Counted from the stretch's first letter, positions 36,965 through 46,827 are shown. The stretch is DNA of 64,000 bases from an uncultured Cetobacterium sp. (GCF_945952365.1 NZ_CAMFHX010000007.1:38240-102239); one strand, 5' to 3'. A program made the numbers and translations. The notes: generated by a model not told the origin, from the letters alone.

Positions 36965-38485
36965 TTAAAATAGTATTAAATCATAAATATCCTGTATTCT
37001 ATAAGGACTTGGTAATTTTGCCTTTAAATTCTCCCAAACTCTTGTAAAATTTTGCTTATCCATATCTTTAAGTTGGTTATATGCTTGATTTTTATATAGA
37101 ATATCATCTCCACATTTTTTCATCGCAGCTAGAATTCCTGATTTAATCTTTATAAAATTTTCATCTGTTATTGATATTAAACTATAATAATCTGCTAGTA
37201 ACTCTCTTTCAACACAATGTTCTAAAGTTAAAATTTTTCTAACTATCGTTCCTAAATATCCAATTGATAAATTCTTACTAAACATTCCAACTCTTTCACC
37301 TTCAACCTCAATAAAAGGTAAAAATATATCTTGATAATGATACTCTTGTACAGATTTTGTAAAGAATAGGAAATTAGAAAATATAGTTTTTTTTCTGACC
37401 TCTTTTTTTAAGAAAGATTTATCAACTTGATAAACTGCTCCTATATGAGGGAAAAGAGAAACCGTTAAATCATCTGAATGACAAAAATTAACAATGTTCT
37501 CCTCGTAAACTTTATTTGTTTTTATTCTTCTTATAAAATAATCAGCTTGATAAAGCTCCTCTGTTAAGTTATCAACTTTAAATAAAGCATTAAATACTTT
37601 ATTATTATCTAGCAATCTATCTTTAGTATCGATAGATATTTTTCCCAATAGATTTTCAAATTTTGTACTTTTTACAAAACTTTTCACAAAGCCATCATCT
37701 ATTTGTGGTGTTATTTCAATATTTCCAGTTAATAATAAAGTATTATTATCTTTTATAACTTTCCCTTTTTTTAACTCTTTCAAGAAAAATGATAAATACT
37801 CATTTTTAAACTCTAAAAAATATTGTCTTTCAATATCATCTAAATGCAACTTATCCAATATTTTATCATAATTAAAGAAATCTAAAAGATTTATAATCCC
37901 ATCTCTATTTATACCAACTGCATTCCAAGTACAAGTATATGGAATAAAACCTCTTTCTTTATCTACCATAATACTTACAAATTGAGCTATTCCTCCACCT
38001 AAAGAATGCCCTGTTATCGATATTTTCTCTTTAGGAATTTTAAACTCATCATAAAGCTTATTAAACACTCCTAAACCATCATAAAACTGCTTTGGTTTAA
38101 CACCTAGACCTATCTTTAAGTCATTTTCTATAAAATCTTTATATGCATCCTCTAAAGGATATTTTTCACTTCCTCTATAAGAAATAACATATGTATCATA
38201 TTTTACATTTCTAAAAACGACACTATAAAATCCAGTTGAATCCTTATCTAAATCTGAAGCTCTTTTACTTTCTACATAAAATATCTCCCAGTTTGAAAGA
38301 ATATCTTCAAAGAAACCATAAAATAAATATCTTGTCTTTGAATTTGAAAAATAAAAACCATCACTATCTAATTTTAATGAATCGTTCTCTCTGTAAATTT
38401 GATTTAAATTCTTCTTATAATCCTCTTGTGAAAAATTACAATAAGAGAGTACACTAAGCAATAGATAATCTTTCGCTCTTTGCAT
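36965..38485 (-). CDS. Cytoplasmic lipase-like protein (class 3 / DUF2974-type hydrolase)
   Basis: A 506-residue protein with no signal peptide. The N-terminal 200 residues match the class 3 lipase fold: VISYRGSEKYPLEDA near residue 115 and the nucleophile elbow GHSLGGG near 160. The C-terminal 300 residues are helical and of no known family; a late His in NFCHSDDL could complete the triad. Without export signals it would act in the cytoplasm. It lies 21 bases downstream of dgkA-PAP2, so a lipid-related role fits. Substrate unknown. Confidence 0.78.
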   Translation of the reverse strand: MQRAKDYLLLSVLSYCNFSQEDYKKNLNQIYRENDSLKLDSDGFYFSNSKTRYLFYGFFEDILSNWEIFYVESKRASDLDKDSTGFYSVVFRNVKYDTYVISYRGSEKYPLEDAYKDFIENDLKIGLGVKPKQFYDGLGVFNKLYDEFKIPKEKISITGHSLGGGIAQFVSIMVDKERGFIPYTCTWNAVGINRDGIINLLDFFNYDKILDKLHLDDIERQYFLEFKNEYLSFFLKELKKGKVIKDNNTLLLTGNIEITPQIDDGFVKSFVKSTKFENLLGKISIDTKDRLLDNNKVFNALFKVDNLTEELYQADYFIRRIKTNKVYEENIVNFCHSDDLTVSLFPHIGAVYQVDKSFLKKEVRKKTIFSNFLFFTKSVQEYHYQDIFLPFIEVEGERVGMFSKNLSIGYLGTIVRKILTLEHCVERELLADYYSLISITDENFIKIKSGILAAMKKCGDDILYKNQAYNQLKDMDKQNFTRVWENLKAKLPSPYRIQDIYDLILF

Positions 38486-38506
38486 TTTATACCACTCCCA
38501 AATAAT

Positions 38507-39217
38507 CTAAATTTTTAATATTGATAGGAATATATATGTAACTCCCATTCCTAATACTGCCCCAATTATAGTTTCTAATACAGTATGAATCTTTCCTTCT
38601 ACTCTCGATTGTAATACTAAAATTAAAAGAAAAAGTGAAAGATAAAAAATTCTTACATCGTCTGTTAAAAAGAAAATCCCTACAAATAGAGCTCCACCAA
38701 GAGCACTATGCCCACTAGGAATTCCTCCTCTCAATGGAGTTCCCTTTTTAAAAAAGCTTTTTATTGATATTACTAAAATTACTAAAAATATCAAAAGAAA
38801 AACTATAACATTTGCATATGATTCTTTTAATAAATCAAAGAAGCTGGCAAATTCACCAGCTATTCTTTTATGAAATACCAAATATCCAACTATCAAGGCA
38901 TTTGTAGCTGCTATAAATACCGCTCCTGCTCCTACATCTTTAGCTCTTTTAGCTAAAAGATTATAATCTGGTGACACTAAATCTACAAAACTTTCAATTG
39001 CTGTATTTAATAGCTCTGCTGCTAAAACTAGGGACATACTAATTGATAATACAATTAGTTCCATTCTACTAACACCTAAAAATATTGAAATCATTAAAAC
39101 TAATATTGTGCAAAATGCATGAAACTTCATATTTCGCTCTGTTCTAATCGTTTCTATTATTCCCTCAATTGCAACATTAAAGCTCTGTGTTATATCCTGT
39201 TTTGTCCCTTTTTTCAT
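38507..39217 (-). CDS. DgkA-type lipid kinase fused to a PAP2 phosphatase
   Basis: A 236-residue membrane protein made of two modules. Residues 1-115 are a prokaryotic diacylglycerol/undecaprenol kinase with Glu28, Glu69 and Glu75 (AELLNTAIE) and the KRAKDVGAGAV signature. Residues 130-236 are a PAP2 phosphatase with KKGTPLRGG, PSGH (167-170) and SRVEGKIHTVLE; the usual final Asp of the third motif is Glu215. The two activities oppose each other on a polyprenyl or lipid phosphate. It follows ybeY by 11 bases, where most relatives have a simple dgkA. Confidence 0.88.
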   Translation of the reverse strand: MKKGTKQDITQSFNVAIEGIIETIRTERNMKFHAFCTILVLMISIFLGVSRMELIVLSISMSLVLAAELLNTAIESFVDLVSPDYNLLAKRAKDVGAGAVFIAATNALIVGYLVFHKRIAGEFASFFDLLKESYANVIVFLLIFLVILVISIKSFFKKGTPLRGGIPSGHSALGGALFVGIFFLTDDVRIFYLSLFLLILVLQSRVEGKIHTVLETIIGAVLGMGVTYIFLSILKI

Positions 39218-39228
39218 AAATATCCTCC

Positions 39229-39693
39229 CTAATCTCTAGTATGCCCAAACTTTCCTAGAATCTCTTCCTCTCTAGCTCTCATCTCTTTCTTATCCTCTTC
39301 TTCAATATGATCATACCCTAAAAGATGTAGCATCCCATGAGTTAAAACATAGAAAAACTCTCTTCTAAACGAGTGATTATACTCATTACATTGCTCCTTC
39401 ACTCTTTCTAAAGAGATTATTATATCCCCTAACGTATCATATGGACCAATCATATAATCCTCTGTTTCATGATATGCAAAAGAGATTACATCTGTTGGAC
39501 TATCTTTTTCTCTAAAATCTCTATTTATTCTCTGAATATCTTCATTTCCTACTAAAGCTACTGATAAGTACACTGGTTTTTCTGATTCAAACTCATCGTT
39601 TAAAACCTCACAGATATACTGTTGCACCTCATCCTCTTTTATATACTCCTCATATCCCTCTATTTCTAGAGAAAAATCTAAAACTACTTCCAT
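39229..39693 (-). CDS. ybeY: Endoribonuclease YbeY, rRNA maturation factor
   Basis: A 154-residue zinc protein with the family motif HGMLHLLGYDH near residue 120, three His binding the metal. YbeY takes part in 16S rRNA 3' processing and ribosome quality control. The SPTDVISFAY segment is also typical. It sits between pgpH and the DgkA fusion, the conserved order pgpH-ybeY-dgkA; phoH, often first in this set, is missing here. Confidence 0.95.
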   Translation of the reverse strand: MEVVLDFSLEIEGYEEYIKEDEVQQYICEVLNDEFESEKPVYLSVALVGNEDIQRINRDFREKDSPTDVISFAYHETEDYMIGPYDTLGDIIISLERVKEQCNEYNHSFRREFFYVLTHGMLHLLGYDHIEEEDKKEMRAREEEILGKFGHTRD

Positions 39694-39721
39694 CGCTACT
39701 CCTCTTATCCTTGTTCTTTAT

Positions 39722-41791
39722 CTACTTTTGTCCTGGGTATTTTATTCTAACGTGATGAATACTCATCAATACCTTTGTAAAAGTTTTAATTATTATTTCT
39801 ATCTCTTTAAATGTTAAAGCTGCTTCTGACAACTGATTGTCCTCTATCTTAGAGTTTATAATTCTTCTTAGCATATTTTCAATCGTTATCGGTGTTTTTT
39901 CATCTAATGACCTCACTGCTGCCTCTATTGAATCTGCAAGCATTATTATAGCTGATTCCTTACTTCTAGGAATTGGACCACTATATTTGAAATCATCTTC
40001 TAATACTGTTGGATCTAACTGCTTAGCCTTATTATAAAAATATGCTAACATCGTCGTTCCTTGATGTTCAAACATAACATCTCTAATCTCTCTTGGAATT
40101 TTATACTCTCTTCCCAATTCATTTCCATCTTTTGTGTGTGACGTTATTATTAACGTACTTAAAAATGGAGAGATTTTAGAATGAGGATTCTCTCCCCCCT
40201 CTTGATTTTCTACATAAAACTTTGGTCTTTTCATTTTTCCTATATCATGATAATAAGATGCAACTCTTGCGAATATAGCATTTGCTCCTATAGCCTCTGC
40301 TGCTGCCTCTGATAGTGTTGCAACCATCATCGAATGATGGAATGTTCCTGGTGCTTTCATCGATAACAACTTCAATAATGGATGTGATAAATCTCCTAAT
40401 TCTAACAATCTAAATGTAGTTAAAATATTAAAAGTTTTTTCAAAATACGGTAATACAGCTATTGCTAACATACCTGAAAGCAATCCCGATATAACTATCT
40501 CTCCACTTTGTAAAGCAATTAAATTCTTCTCTCTTCCTATAAAATATGTTAACAATAAATATAAGAAGAATTTTGTAACCGCTAGTTTCATTCCTAACGC
40601 TATCAACTCTTGCCTTGTTGTAACTTTTTCTATCAAATACGACCCCATTAAACAAGCTAAGAATGTTACAATTATAAAAATAGGATCATATCCCACTATC
40701 GGGAATAAGAACGTTATTGACATTAGTGTCATTATAAATGCAAAATCTTTTGCAAACAATATTGACATCAAGAAAAACATCATTTCAAATGGTACTACAT
40801 ATATATGATCAGGTTGAGTAAATCTATATGCTAAAAATCCTATTGTATATATTAAAAATAAACTTCTATAAACATTTTTATTCAATATATTTTTCTTAAA
40901 TTTATTTGCTAATAAGTGATAAAATATTACAGTTAAAATAATTGTATATAAAAAGTTTGCAACTGAAAACCCTAAACTTTTTTTGTACGAATATATTCCT
41001 ACAGCCTCTAACAATTTAGCCCTACTATCTGTTATTATATCTCCTTTTTTTACAAGTAAAGTTCCAGCTTTTATATCTAAAATTTGATTATCTATCTGAG
41101 ATATCTTCTCTGCTATCGAATTTTTAGTTTTTGTTTCATCATAGATATAGTTTGCCGTTAAAAAATTCTCTACAATTTTTTTATCAAAATCAGATAACTC
41201 TAAAAACAACTCGTCATTTGGAGGTGAAATTGTTAAACTTCCCTTTTCTCTTATAATTCCCGTTGCATAAGCTTTTGTTAAAAAACCTATAATTCTTTCT
41301 TTTGTATCCGCTAAATCTTTTTTATTTAATTGAGTCAATTCATTTATCAGCTTTGGAGACAATGGTTTTCCTATTATATCTTCAACCCTATCTAAATAGA
41401 GTTTATTTTTTTTAAAATCTTTTTTCAAGATTTCATCAAATAAATATTCAGCTCCAGATATATAAACATTGCCTGCTTGAGGGACATAAATATACTCTTT
41501 TTTTGAACCTTCCATTAAATTTTTTATAATATCTTGCTTTTTATCCCTATCATTAAAAAGAATACTCTTCGGAGAGTATATATCGTTTATTGCTACATCT
41601 CCTATATCATACTTCTGTGTATTTACTATATAGCCACTCTTTGAGCTAATAACTATTACCATAACCATCAAAATTAGATAGAATATCTTCTCCTTTAAAT
41701 GATTATCTTTCGTATATAATTCAGCATCATCTGCATTTTTCTTGTTAATCTTAAAAGTTAAGCTCAAACCAAACAGCTCAATTTTTTTCAT
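39722..41791 (-). CDS. pgpH: 7TM-HD domain cyclic-di-AMP phosphodiesterase
   Basis: A 689-residue membrane protein with an N-terminal TM (about 33-50), an extracellular 7TMR-HDED domain (about 60-270), seven TM segments (about 275-450) and a cytosolic HD domain. The HD motif is HHSMMVATL, followed by ASYYHDIGK and SHTKDGNELG. PgpH proteins hydrolyse c-di-AMP to pApA. The ATG has an AAAGGAG RBS. This implies c-di-AMP signalling in the organism; no cyclase is in the window. Confidence 0.93.
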   Translation of the reverse strand: MKKIELFGLSLTFKINKKNADDAELYTKDNHLKEKIFYLILMVMVIVISSKSGYIVNTQKYDIGDVAINDIYSPKSILFNDRDKKQDIIKNLMEGSKKEYIYVPQAGNVYISGAEYLFDEILKKDFKKNKLYLDRVEDIIGKPLSPKLINELTQLNKKDLADTKERIIGFLTKAYATGIIREKGSLTISPPNDELFLELSDFDKKIVENFLTANYIYDETKTKNSIAEKISQIDNQILDIKAGTLLVKKGDIITDSRAKLLEAVGIYSYKKSLGFSVANFLYTIILTVIFYHLLANKFKKNILNKNVYRSLFLIYTIGFLAYRFTQPDHIYVVPFEMMFFLMSILFAKDFAFIMTLMSITFLFPIVGYDPIFIIVTFLACLMGSYLIEKVTTRQELIALGMKLAVTKFFLYLLLTYFIGREKNLIALQSGEIVISGLLSGMLAIAVLPYFEKTFNILTTFRLLELGDLSHPLLKLLSMKAPGTFHHSMMVATLSEAAAEAIGANAIFARVASYYHDIGKMKRPKFYVENQEGGENPHSKISPFLSTLIITSHTKDGNELGREYKIPREIRDVMFEHQGTTMLAYFYNKAKQLDPTVLEDDFKYSGPIPRSKESAIIMLADSIEAAVRSLDEKTPITIENMLRRIINSKIEDNQLSEAALTFKEIEIIIKTFTKVLMSIHHVRIKYPGQK

Positions 41792-41805
41792 ATCAATTAC
41801 TCCTT

Positions 41806-44268
41806 TTAAGTTTTAGAAATATCTTTTAAGACATCTTCTTTATTAAGTATCTTTATATTTTTTGTAGGTATTGCATCTTTAAAGTATTTTCCATAGCTTT
41901 TTGTTATTACTCTATTGTCTAATATTGTAACAATTCCACGATCACTTTTACTTCTTATTAATCTTCCAATACCTTGTTTAAACTTTATAACAGATTCTGG
42001 AATTTGATATTCCACAAAAGCATTTTTATTTTGCTGAGCGATATTTTCAATAATAGCCTCAGTTATTGGATCACTTGGAACTTTAAAAGGTAGTTTTATT
42101 ATAATCACAGAACTTAATTGTTCTCCTTTTATATCTACCCCTTCCCAAAATGAATCTGTTCCAAATAAAACCGGATTTTTTATATTTTTATACATATTTA
42201 CAAGTTGAGTCCTAGGTGCTTGTCCTTGAATTAAAAGGTTAAGTCCTGCTGCTTCTAACTCATCTTTTATCATATAGTATATATAGTTTAATGTCGTATA
42301 AGAAGTAAATAGTATAAAACATTTCCCTGAAGTTTTCAATATCAAATTTTTTAAAAACTCTCTGATACTATCTATAAATTTAGGGTCACTTGGATTCAGT
42401 AAATCTTTTGGTAAGTACACTTTCATCTGATTATCATAATCAAATGGTGAATGAATAACTTTCTCTAAAGTTTTTTCTTTCAAACCAATACTTTCTTTAA
42501 AATATGAAAAATCATTTCCTATCGCTATCGTTGCAGATGTAAAAATCATCTGTTTTAAATTAGTGTATAAGTTTTTATCTAATTCTCCATCTATTTTTAA
42601 AGGTGTTGCTACTAATTTTGAATTACTTTTTTTTCCGTTAACCTCAGCCCAATAAATAAATTTTTCATCATCCAAAGCGTTTATAAATTTTAAATTTTCA
42701 AAAAATCCATCTAATCTATCTATATATCTAGAAAAATCACTTATATATCCCTCTTTATCTTCTAAATCTTTTATTCTAGCTAAAATAGTTCTTACCTTTT
42801 TTAAATATACCGATAAATCTGCTATGAATTCATCTTTTAAATTATCCAACTGTTCATAAAAAACAGCTCTTTCAAACTCATTTTTCTTTAATCTATAAGT
42901 TATACTCGACATTTGTCCTTTTGAAAAAATCTCTATTAAGAAATTAAAATAAGCTCTTCCAGATGTAAATAAATTACGATGTTTCAATTTAATATCATTC
43001 TCTAAATCTAACTCCGTTCCTTTTTTCCCATCATAATCTGCTGTTTTTAAATAATTTATTAAAACATCTAAACTCCCTGTTCCTCTTTTTTTGGATTTTT
43101 CCATTGTATATATCTGATTCATAGTTTTAGTGAATCCATATTTTGAAATTTCATAAGAGAAATAATCTCTTGCTACTTTTTCAACATTATGAGCTTCATC
43201 AAAAACAACAAGCTCGTACTCTGGTAGAATTGAATATTCTGTATTAAATCCAATCTCTTTTCTTATTGCTAAGTCAGAGAAATACATATGATGATTTGTT
43301 ATTAAAATATCCGCTTTTTTCTTTTCATCTCTTGCCTTTAAAAAGTAGCACTCAGCTTTAAATGGACATTTATTTCCAGCACACATATCACTTTCACTTT
43401 GGAAGTGCTCCCATATTATGTAGTCTACTTCAAATGGTAACTCTGCCTTATCTCCACTCTCTGTTTTTCCACCCCATTTTAAAACTTCTCTGAATTGAGA
43501 TTTTTGACTCTGGCTATACTCTTCAAAATCTACAATGTCTCCTGTTGCAACATTATGTAGCTTTCGATTACAAAGATAGTTTCCTCTTCCTTTAACTAAC
43601 ATATAATTAAAGTCCCCTGCAATAACCTTTTTAGCTATCGGAATATCTTTGTTTAAAAGCTGTTCTTGTAAATTTATTGTATTTGTACTTATTACAACTC
43701 TTTTCTTATTTTTTATACTCCATTCGATAGCCGGTATTAAATACCCCAATGTTTTTCCTGTTCCTGTTCCAGCTTCTACAATTACTTTTGTTTCTGTATT
43801 CAATCCCTGTTCTATAACCTCGGCCATCTCTAACTGCTCATTTCTGTATTCAAACTCTTTAAATACACCTGCTAAAAGTCCATTTTTTTCAAAGTAAGGT
43901 TTTATATCTATTTTTATATTCTTTCTTTGAACTAATTCAACTATCACATAGATATCTGTAACTTCATTGTTTACAATATATGAAGCTCCATCTAATCTAT
44001 TTGAATATATTGCAGCTATTTCAACATCAGGATCTGAAGGATATAAATGACCAGAAGGATGGTTATGAATTATAACTTCTCCTTTTCTCATTGCCTTTAA
44101 TATTGCAGGCACTGAATATCTATTTCCTCTAGCTAATACCTCAACCTCTGTTACTATGCCCTCTTCGTCTGGAATACCTCTGAAAAATACTTCGTTTCCA
44201 TCAACTTTTTCTATCTCTAACTTCATTTTCTTACACGCAGCTAAAGATATTTTTTCATCTATATTCAT
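41806..44268 (-). CDS. RadC-like JAMM domain fused to a DinG-family helicase
   Basis: An 820-residue fusion. Residues about 1-120 form a RadC/MPN+ domain with the full metal motif HxH-x7-S-x2-D (His68, His70, Ser78, Asp81; HNHPSG). From about 135 is a DinG/XPD-type superfamily 2 helicase with Walker A EAGTGTGKT (165-173), an FeS cluster region (Cys in GNYLCNRK and CAGNKCPFKAEC), the FDEAHN box and C-terminal motif VI GIGRLIRS. The start at 44268 has AAAGGA upstream; the longer frame runs into noncoding sequence. Expected role is DNA or RNA-DNA unwinding in repair. The RadC module's role is unknown. Confidence 0.9.
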   Translation of the reverse strand: MNIDEKISLAACKKMKLEIEKVDGNEVFFRGIPDEEGIVTEVEVLARGNRYSVPAILKAMRKGEVIIHNHPSGHLYPSDPDVEIAAIYSNRLDGASYIVNNEVTDIYVIVELVQRKNIKIDIKPYFEKNGLLAGVFKEFEYRNEQLEMAEVIEQGLNTETKVIVEAGTGTGKTLGYLIPAIEWSIKNKKRVVISTNTINLQEQLLNKDIPIAKKVIAGDFNYMLVKGRGNYLCNRKLHNVATGDIVDFEEYSQSQKSQFREVLKWGGKTESGDKAELPFEVDYIIWEHFQSESDMCAGNKCPFKAECYFLKARDEKKKADILITNHHMYFSDLAIRKEIGFNTEYSILPEYELVVFDEAHNVEKVARDYFSYEISKYGFTKTMNQIYTMEKSKKRGTGSLDVLINYLKTADYDGKKGTELDLENDIKLKHRNLFTSGRAYFNFLIEIFSKGQMSSITYRLKKNEFERAVFYEQLDNLKDEFIADLSVYLKKVRTILARIKDLEDKEGYISDFSRYIDRLDGFFENLKFINALDDEKFIYWAEVNGKKSNSKLVATPLKIDGELDKNLYTNLKQMIFTSATIAIGNDFSYFKESIGLKEKTLEKVIHSPFDYDNQMKVYLPKDLLNPSDPKFIDSIREFLKNLILKTSGKCFILFTSYTTLNYIYYMIKDELEAAGLNLLIQGQAPRTQLVNMYKNIKNPVLFGTDSFWEGVDIKGEQLSSVIIIKLPFKVPSDPITEAIIENIAQQNKNAFVEYQIPESVIKFKQGIGRLIRSKSDRGIVTILDNRVITKSYGKYFKDAIPTKNIKILNKEDVLKDISKT

Positions 44269-44436
44269 TTTTATCCTTTCTTTATTTACTAAACTCTTTC
44301 TATAATATAATACTCTTTTTTTGAGAAAATATAAAATATTTTTTTTATTATCTTCTTTTTTCGTATAAAATATGATAAAATATCTTAGGTCCATTGTACA
44401 AATTGTGTCTCTTTTTATGCTTACCTGTCAAATTGA

Positions 44437-44454
44437 AATACCATACTAGGTATT
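44437..44454. promoter_or_regulatory. Short inverted repeat upstream of rpsT
   Basis: AATACC and GGTATT separated by 6 bases lie 10 bases before the rpsT -35. It could be an operator; no regulator is recognised. The rest of the 265-base gap before rpsT is AT-rich without other features. Confidence 0.25.
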
Positions 44455-44463
44455 AGAATCATA

Positions 44464-44492
44464 TTGACATAAAGTGTTATTTATGTTATTAT
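44464..44492 (+). promoter_or_regulatory. Promoter for rpsT
   Basis: TTGACA (44464-44469) and TATTAT (44487-44492) are 17 bases apart, about 40 bases before the start codon. Confidence 0.82.
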
Positions 44493-44533
44493 GATATGAA
44501 AATTTTATTTAAAATTAAAGGGAGGTTTTTGAT

Positions 44534-44794
44534 TTGGCACATTCAAAATCAGCAAAAAAGAGAGTTATCGTAGCGGAGAGAAACAGAGAGAGAAATCAAG
44601 CTGTAAAATCTAGAGTAAAAACTATGGTTAAGAAGGTATTAGTAGCAGTAGAAACTAAAGAGGTTGAGGCTGCTAAGGCTGCTTTATCTGTAGCTTACAA
44701 AGAGTTAGATAAAGCTGTAAGCAAAGGTATCATGAAGAAGAACACAGTTTCTAGAAAGAAAGCTAGATTAACTGCAAAAGTTAACGCTTTATAA
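44534..44794 (+). CDS. rpsT: 30S ribosomal protein S20
   Basis: An 86-residue, Lys/Arg-rich primary 16S rRNA-binding protein starting MAHSKSAKKR. It begins with TTG at 44534 and GGGAGG upstream; there is no ATG before it. E. coli rpsT also uses UUG and is autoregulated at translation, so the same may hold here. It has its own promoter and terminator. Confidence 0.97.
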   Translation: MAHSKSAKKRVIVAERNRERNQAVKSRVKTMVKKVLVAVETKEVEAAKAALSVAYKELDKAVSKGIMKKNTVSRKKARLTAKVNAL

Positions 44795-44810
44795 TCAATG
44801 CTATTGAAAT

Positions 44811-44840
44811 AAAACTGGAGACATCTCCAGTTTTATTTTA
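44811..44840 (+). terminator. rpsT terminator
   Basis: A 10-bp stem AAAACTGGAG / CTCCAGTTTT with loop ACAT, then ATTTTATTTTT. Confidence 0.88.
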
Positions 44841-44859
44841 TTTTTGGAGGAGGAGTTTT

Positions 44860-45366
44860 ATGATTAAACTTATCGTTTTAGATGTAGATGGTACCCTTAC
44901 TGATGGAAAACTTTATGTTTCAAACTCAGGTGATGAAATGAAAGCTTTTAATGTGAAAGATGGATTAGGTATCACTCAAGCTATTGCTCAAGGAAAAGAG
45001 ATTGCAATTATAACTGGAAAAACATCACATATTGTAACTAAACGTTGTGAAGAGCTTGGAATAAAAGAGATTCATCAAGGAATTAAAAATAAAATTGCAA
45101 CACTTAATTCTATTTTAGAAAAACACAATATATCTTATGAAAATGTTGCTTATATGGGTGACGATTTGATCGATTTAGCTGTTATGAAAAAATGCAAACT
45201 TGCTGCTGCTCCAAAAGATTCTGTAGAGGAGATTTTAGCTATCTCTAATTTTATCTCTAATAAAAATGGCGGAGATGGAGCTGTTAGAGAATTTATTGAA
45301 TATATATTAAAAAAAGAAAATTTATGGCAGAATGTTGTAAATAATTTTGTTCCAACAGAACAATAA
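44860..45366 (+). CDS. kdsC: KdsC-like HAD phosphatase (3-deoxy-D-manno-octulosonate 8-phosphate phosphatase)
   Basis: A 168-residue C0-type HAD hydrolase with motif I LDVDGTLTDG (nucleophile Asp8), motif II ITGK, and motif III GDDLIDLAVM. Length and motifs are those of KdsC, which releases phosphate from KDO 8-phosphate in LPS inner-core synthesis. No kdsA or kdsB is adjacent. A sugar-nucleotide relative such as a YrbI-like acylneuraminate phosphatase is an alternative. It supports a Gram-negative envelope. Confidence 0.87.
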   Translation: MIKLIVLDVDGTLTDGKLYVSNSGDEMKAFNVKDGLGITQAIAQGKEIAIITGKTSHIVTKRCEELGIKEIHQGIKNKIATLNSILEKHNISYENVAYMGDDLIDLAVMKKCKLAAAPKDSVEEILAISNFISNKNGGDGAVREFIEYILKKENLWQNVVNNFVPTEQ

Positions 45367-45398
45367 AAAAATAGCTGAAAACTCAGCTATTTTTTTTT
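45365..45398. terminator. Bidirectional terminator between kdsC and yibE/F
   Basis: An 8-bp core stem ATAGCTGA / TCAGCTAT extended by A and T runs, loop AAAC, overlapping the stop codon of the minus-strand gene. Confidence 0.87.
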
Positions 45399-46495
45399 GT
45401 AAACATAATACAACAAAGATATGATGTTATTGGAACTGCTACTAATATCCCTATACTTCCTGCAAAGGCTCTAACTATATCAGCTGCTATAGATTCAAAG
45501 TTTAAAATCCTAATCAACGGGAACTGCTCTTTTTGCAAATATATAAATAGTGTTGAAAGTATTCCGCTTCCTATATAAGCTAGTATAAGTGTATTTACCA
45601 TCGTTCCAATTATATCTGCACCTATTCTCATTCCAGAATCAAAGATCTCTTTTTTCGTTATATCAGAGGCTACAGTCTTAAGTTCAGTTAGTGCTGATGA
45701 AATTGACATTGAAACGTCCATTACCGCTCCCATACTTCCTAGTATAACTCCCGCTGAAATTATCTCTCTTACCCTTACTCCTTGAAGTAAAGTTGAATAG
45801 TTCAAAGCTTCTACTGATACAAATCCTGTCATCGCCATTTCATATGAAAAATACATCGACATACTTCCTGCTATTATTACACCTACTACAGCACCTAAAA
45901 TTGCTACAACTCCTTTTTGAGTAAAACCAGTAGTTAAAAATATAGTTACTATCGAGCTAAGTAATGCACATAAAGTCGATATCAAAATCGGTGAATACCC
46001 ATCCGCTATCATCGGAAGAAAAATATTATATATTATTCCAACGACTATAACTAAAGAAAGTATAGCTTTTACACCTTTAAATTTTGCTATAAAGATAGTT
46101 AGCAGTATAAAAATTCCTATTATTAATAAAATTGAATTTCTTTTATCTATATCTACTATATAATATGTATTTCCGGTTTCATCACTGCTCTCTTTATAAA
46201 GAACCACATTTTGTGCTTCCCTTATAAAGATATTATAAGCTTTTTCTATATAAATAGGTGATTGAACTAAAACCTCTTTATTCTTATCTTCACCCTCTAA
46301 AATTTTTACTCTATACTCCTCTATCTCTTTTATTCCATCTTGTTCATTAAAACTATTTTTTATAGTATTTTCTAAGTATAAGATTTTCCCCTTTATATAC
46401 TCCTCTTTTACTGTACCTTCATTGTAATTATCAATCTCTTCTGAAAAAATAACCAACGAAAGTATAGATAACAATAATACAATAAATTTTTTCAT
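45383..46495 (-). CDS. YibE/F-like membrane protein
   Basis: A 370-residue protein with a signal-like N terminus (1-18), an extracytoplasmic beta-rich domain (about 20-118) and about seven TM segments afterward. The region SAGVILGSMGAVMDVSMSI near residue 250 is the YibE/F family signature. B. and Lactococcus members are proposed transporters, but no activity is established. Expression signals are not obvious. It is convergent with kdsC and downstream of no operon partner, with rpsO terminated before it. Confidence 0.85.
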   Translation of the reverse strand: MKKFIVLLLSILSLVIFSEEIDNYNEGTVKEEYIKGKILYLENTIKNSFNEQDGIKEIEEYRVKILEGEDKNKEVLVQSPIYIEKAYNIFIREAQNVVLYKESSDETGNTYYIVDIDKRNSILLIIGIFILLTIFIAKFKGVKAILSLVIVVGIIYNIFLPMIADGYSPILISTLCALLSSIVTIFLTTGFTQKGVVAILGAVVGVIIAGSMSMYFSYEMAMTGFVSVEALNYSTLLQGVRVREIISAGVILGSMGAVMDVSMSISSALTELKTVASDITKKEIFDSGMRIGADIIGTMVNTLILAYIGSGILSTLFIYLQKEQFPLIRILNFESIAADIVRAFAGSIGILVAVPITSYLCCIMFTKKNS

Positions 46496-46538
46496 GTCCT
46501 TCTCCTATATTTTGTATTTTCTGTGTAAGTTATAAAAA

Positions 46539-46562
46539 AAAACGAGGAAATTTCCTCGTTTT
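46539..46562 (-). terminator. rpsO terminator
   Basis: A perfect palindromic hairpin AAAACGAGGA / TCCTCGTTTT with a 4-base loop, followed by a T run on the minus strand. Confidence 0.88.
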
Positions 46563-46566
46563 AAAA

Positions 46567-46827
46567 TTACTTTCTGATTCCTAACTTAGCGATAAGTGCT
46601 CTGTATCCTTCGATATCTTTGCTCATTAAGTAGCTTAATAATCTCTTTCTCTTTCCAACCATTTTTAATAATCCTAATCTTGAGTGGAAGTCCTTCTTGT
46701 GAGTTCTTAAGTGGTTTGTTAAGTGGTTGATTTGTGCTGTTAATATAGCAACTTGAACCTCAGTAGATCCTGTATCTTTTCCATCTTTTCCGTATGCTGC
46801 AATGATTTCTGCTTTGTTTATAGCCAT
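46567..46827 (-). CDS. rpsO: 30S ribosomal protein S15
   Basis: An 86-residue 16S rRNA-binding protein with the typical [12 protein letters not shown] and [21 protein letters not shown] segments. A structured leader lies between promoter and RBS, as in autoregulated rpsO genes. No pnp gene follows, unlike in E. coli; it ends in its own terminator. Confidence 0.97.
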   Translation of the reverse strand: MAINKAEIIAAYGKDGKDTGSTEVQVAILTAQINHLTNHLRTHKKDFHSRLGLLKMVGKRKRLLSYLMSKDIEGYRALIAKLGIRK

